A DNA stretch of 35,499 bases. It comes from UKL13-2 sp031431435 (GTDB taxonomy: Bacteria > Pseudomonadota > Gammaproteobacteria > Burkholderiales > Usitatibacteraceae). Both the position numbers and the translations under genes were made by a program. Below, one piece after another: positions 35,110 through 35,499 of the stretch; position 1 is the first letter of the stretch, and every line of letters starts with the position of its first letter. The notes below the pieces were generated by a model, which was not told the origin of the DNA, searched no databases, and was given only the letters and a program-made list of their open reading frames with translations. The DNA lies in assembly GCA_031431435.1 (NCBI GenBank), contig JANPDI010000222.1:1-35499 (forward strand), written 5' to 3'.

Positions 35110-35499
35110 TTATTTCTTGGAATTTTTTTCCGCAACCGATGCCGCCGGCGTCACCGGTACCTTTGTGGCATCTTTTGCAGGCTCTTTCGGTGCGTCGGTC
35201 GTCGCCGCCGACGTGGCAACCGCGGCAACCTCAGGGGCGTTTTGGCAGGTTGCGCCCGTCAACACGCTCCCATTAAAATCCTTTTGCATCAGTGCCGCTT
35301 TTGCAATCAATAGCGTATCCGGTTCGCGAACGACAAAAATTGTTTCTTTTGCCAACGGATTTTTTGCGGTGATTGATATGCCCTTGGTAAACGTCGCCGA
35401 TTTTGTCTCGAGTTCGCTGACCAGGCGTTTGGCGGACTCTTCACTTGAAAATAGACCGAGCGAAATTGAGTTATCCGCCATGACAAGCAAATCCTTCAC
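35110..35499 (-). CDS. SPOR-like domain protein, probably cut at the window edge
   Basis: At least 129 residues, reading leftwards from the window end. The frame is open to base 35499, so this is probably the C-terminal part of a longer gene, although an ATG at 35481 is possible (an AAGGA lies about 10 bases upstream). The ISLGLFSSEESAKRLVSEL stretch and the following strand-helix pattern look like a SPOR (septal peptidoglycan-binding) repeat. The last 50 residues are Ala/Thr/Pro/Lys-rich and disordered-looking. Whether it has a membrane helix cannot be seen from this window. Confidence 0.6.
   Translation of the reverse strand: MKDLLVMADNSISLGLFSSEESAKRLVSELETKSATFTKGISITAKNPLAKETIFVVREPDTLLIAKAALMQKDFNGSVLTGATCQNAPEVAAVATSAATTDAPKEPAKDATKVPVTPAASVAEKNSKK

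Overview
The window is a densely packed stretch of a Gram-negative, probably proteobacterial (beta/gamma-like) chromosome. The reasons are a complete System I cytochrome c maturation operon, outer-membrane-type and lipoprotein export signals, and NfeD/SPFH and SPOR-type genes. The lineage is inferred from gene content only.

Layout. (1) 1-230: a hairpin-rich leader and a CAU-anticodon tRNA. (2) 354-10130, signalling and surface genes: a CHASE2 adenylate cyclase with Lys/Thr (class IIIb) purine-selecting residues, a FecR-like secreted protein, a 1139-residue exported protein combining FG-GAP/VCBS and RCC1 repeats (minus strand), and an exported WD40-caspase protein. The last two are divergent, and each has a recognisable sigma70-like promoter. 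(3) 10182-24236, minus strand: a seven-gene, translationally coupled operon read right to left. It encodes a putative di-heme b membrane protein, an FHA-TM-decaheme cytochrome, a tandem HbpS/GlcG-like lipoprotein, a predicted outer-membrane barrel, a decaheme cytochrome with an LVIVD beta-propeller, a c554-like multiheme cytochrome, and a cytosolic FAD/NAD oxidoreductase fused to two cyclic-nucleotide-binding domains and a 16-cysteine polyferredoxin. (4) 24509-32073, plus strand: ccmI-ccmA-B-C-D-E-F-G-H, divergent from the cytochrome operon. A MITE-like inverted repeat with 10-bp periodicity lies between ccmE and ccmF. (5) 32082-34165: a CoA-binding protein, nfeD and an SPFH (stomatin-like) gene. 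(6) 34244-35499, minus strand: an unrecognised membrane protein and a SPOR-like gene cut by the window edge.

How they may work together. The seven-gene operon looks like one electron-transfer machine. It has a pyridine-nucleotide/Fe-S module in the cytosol, two b hemes in the membrane, about 24-25 c hemes in the periplasm or at the outer membrane, and a barrel. It also carries two cytosolic signal-sensing modules, FHA (phosphothreonine) and CNB (cyclic nucleotide). The divergent ccm operon would supply the heme attachment it needs. A predicted cAMP-producing cyclase lies about 8 kb from the CNB oxidoreductase gene. I know no named system with this composition and regard it as the main discovery candidate. 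Function, electron direction and terminal partner are all inferred.

No CRISPR array, transposase, integrase or rRNA was seen. Intergenic gaps are short; none over 300 bases is gene-free.
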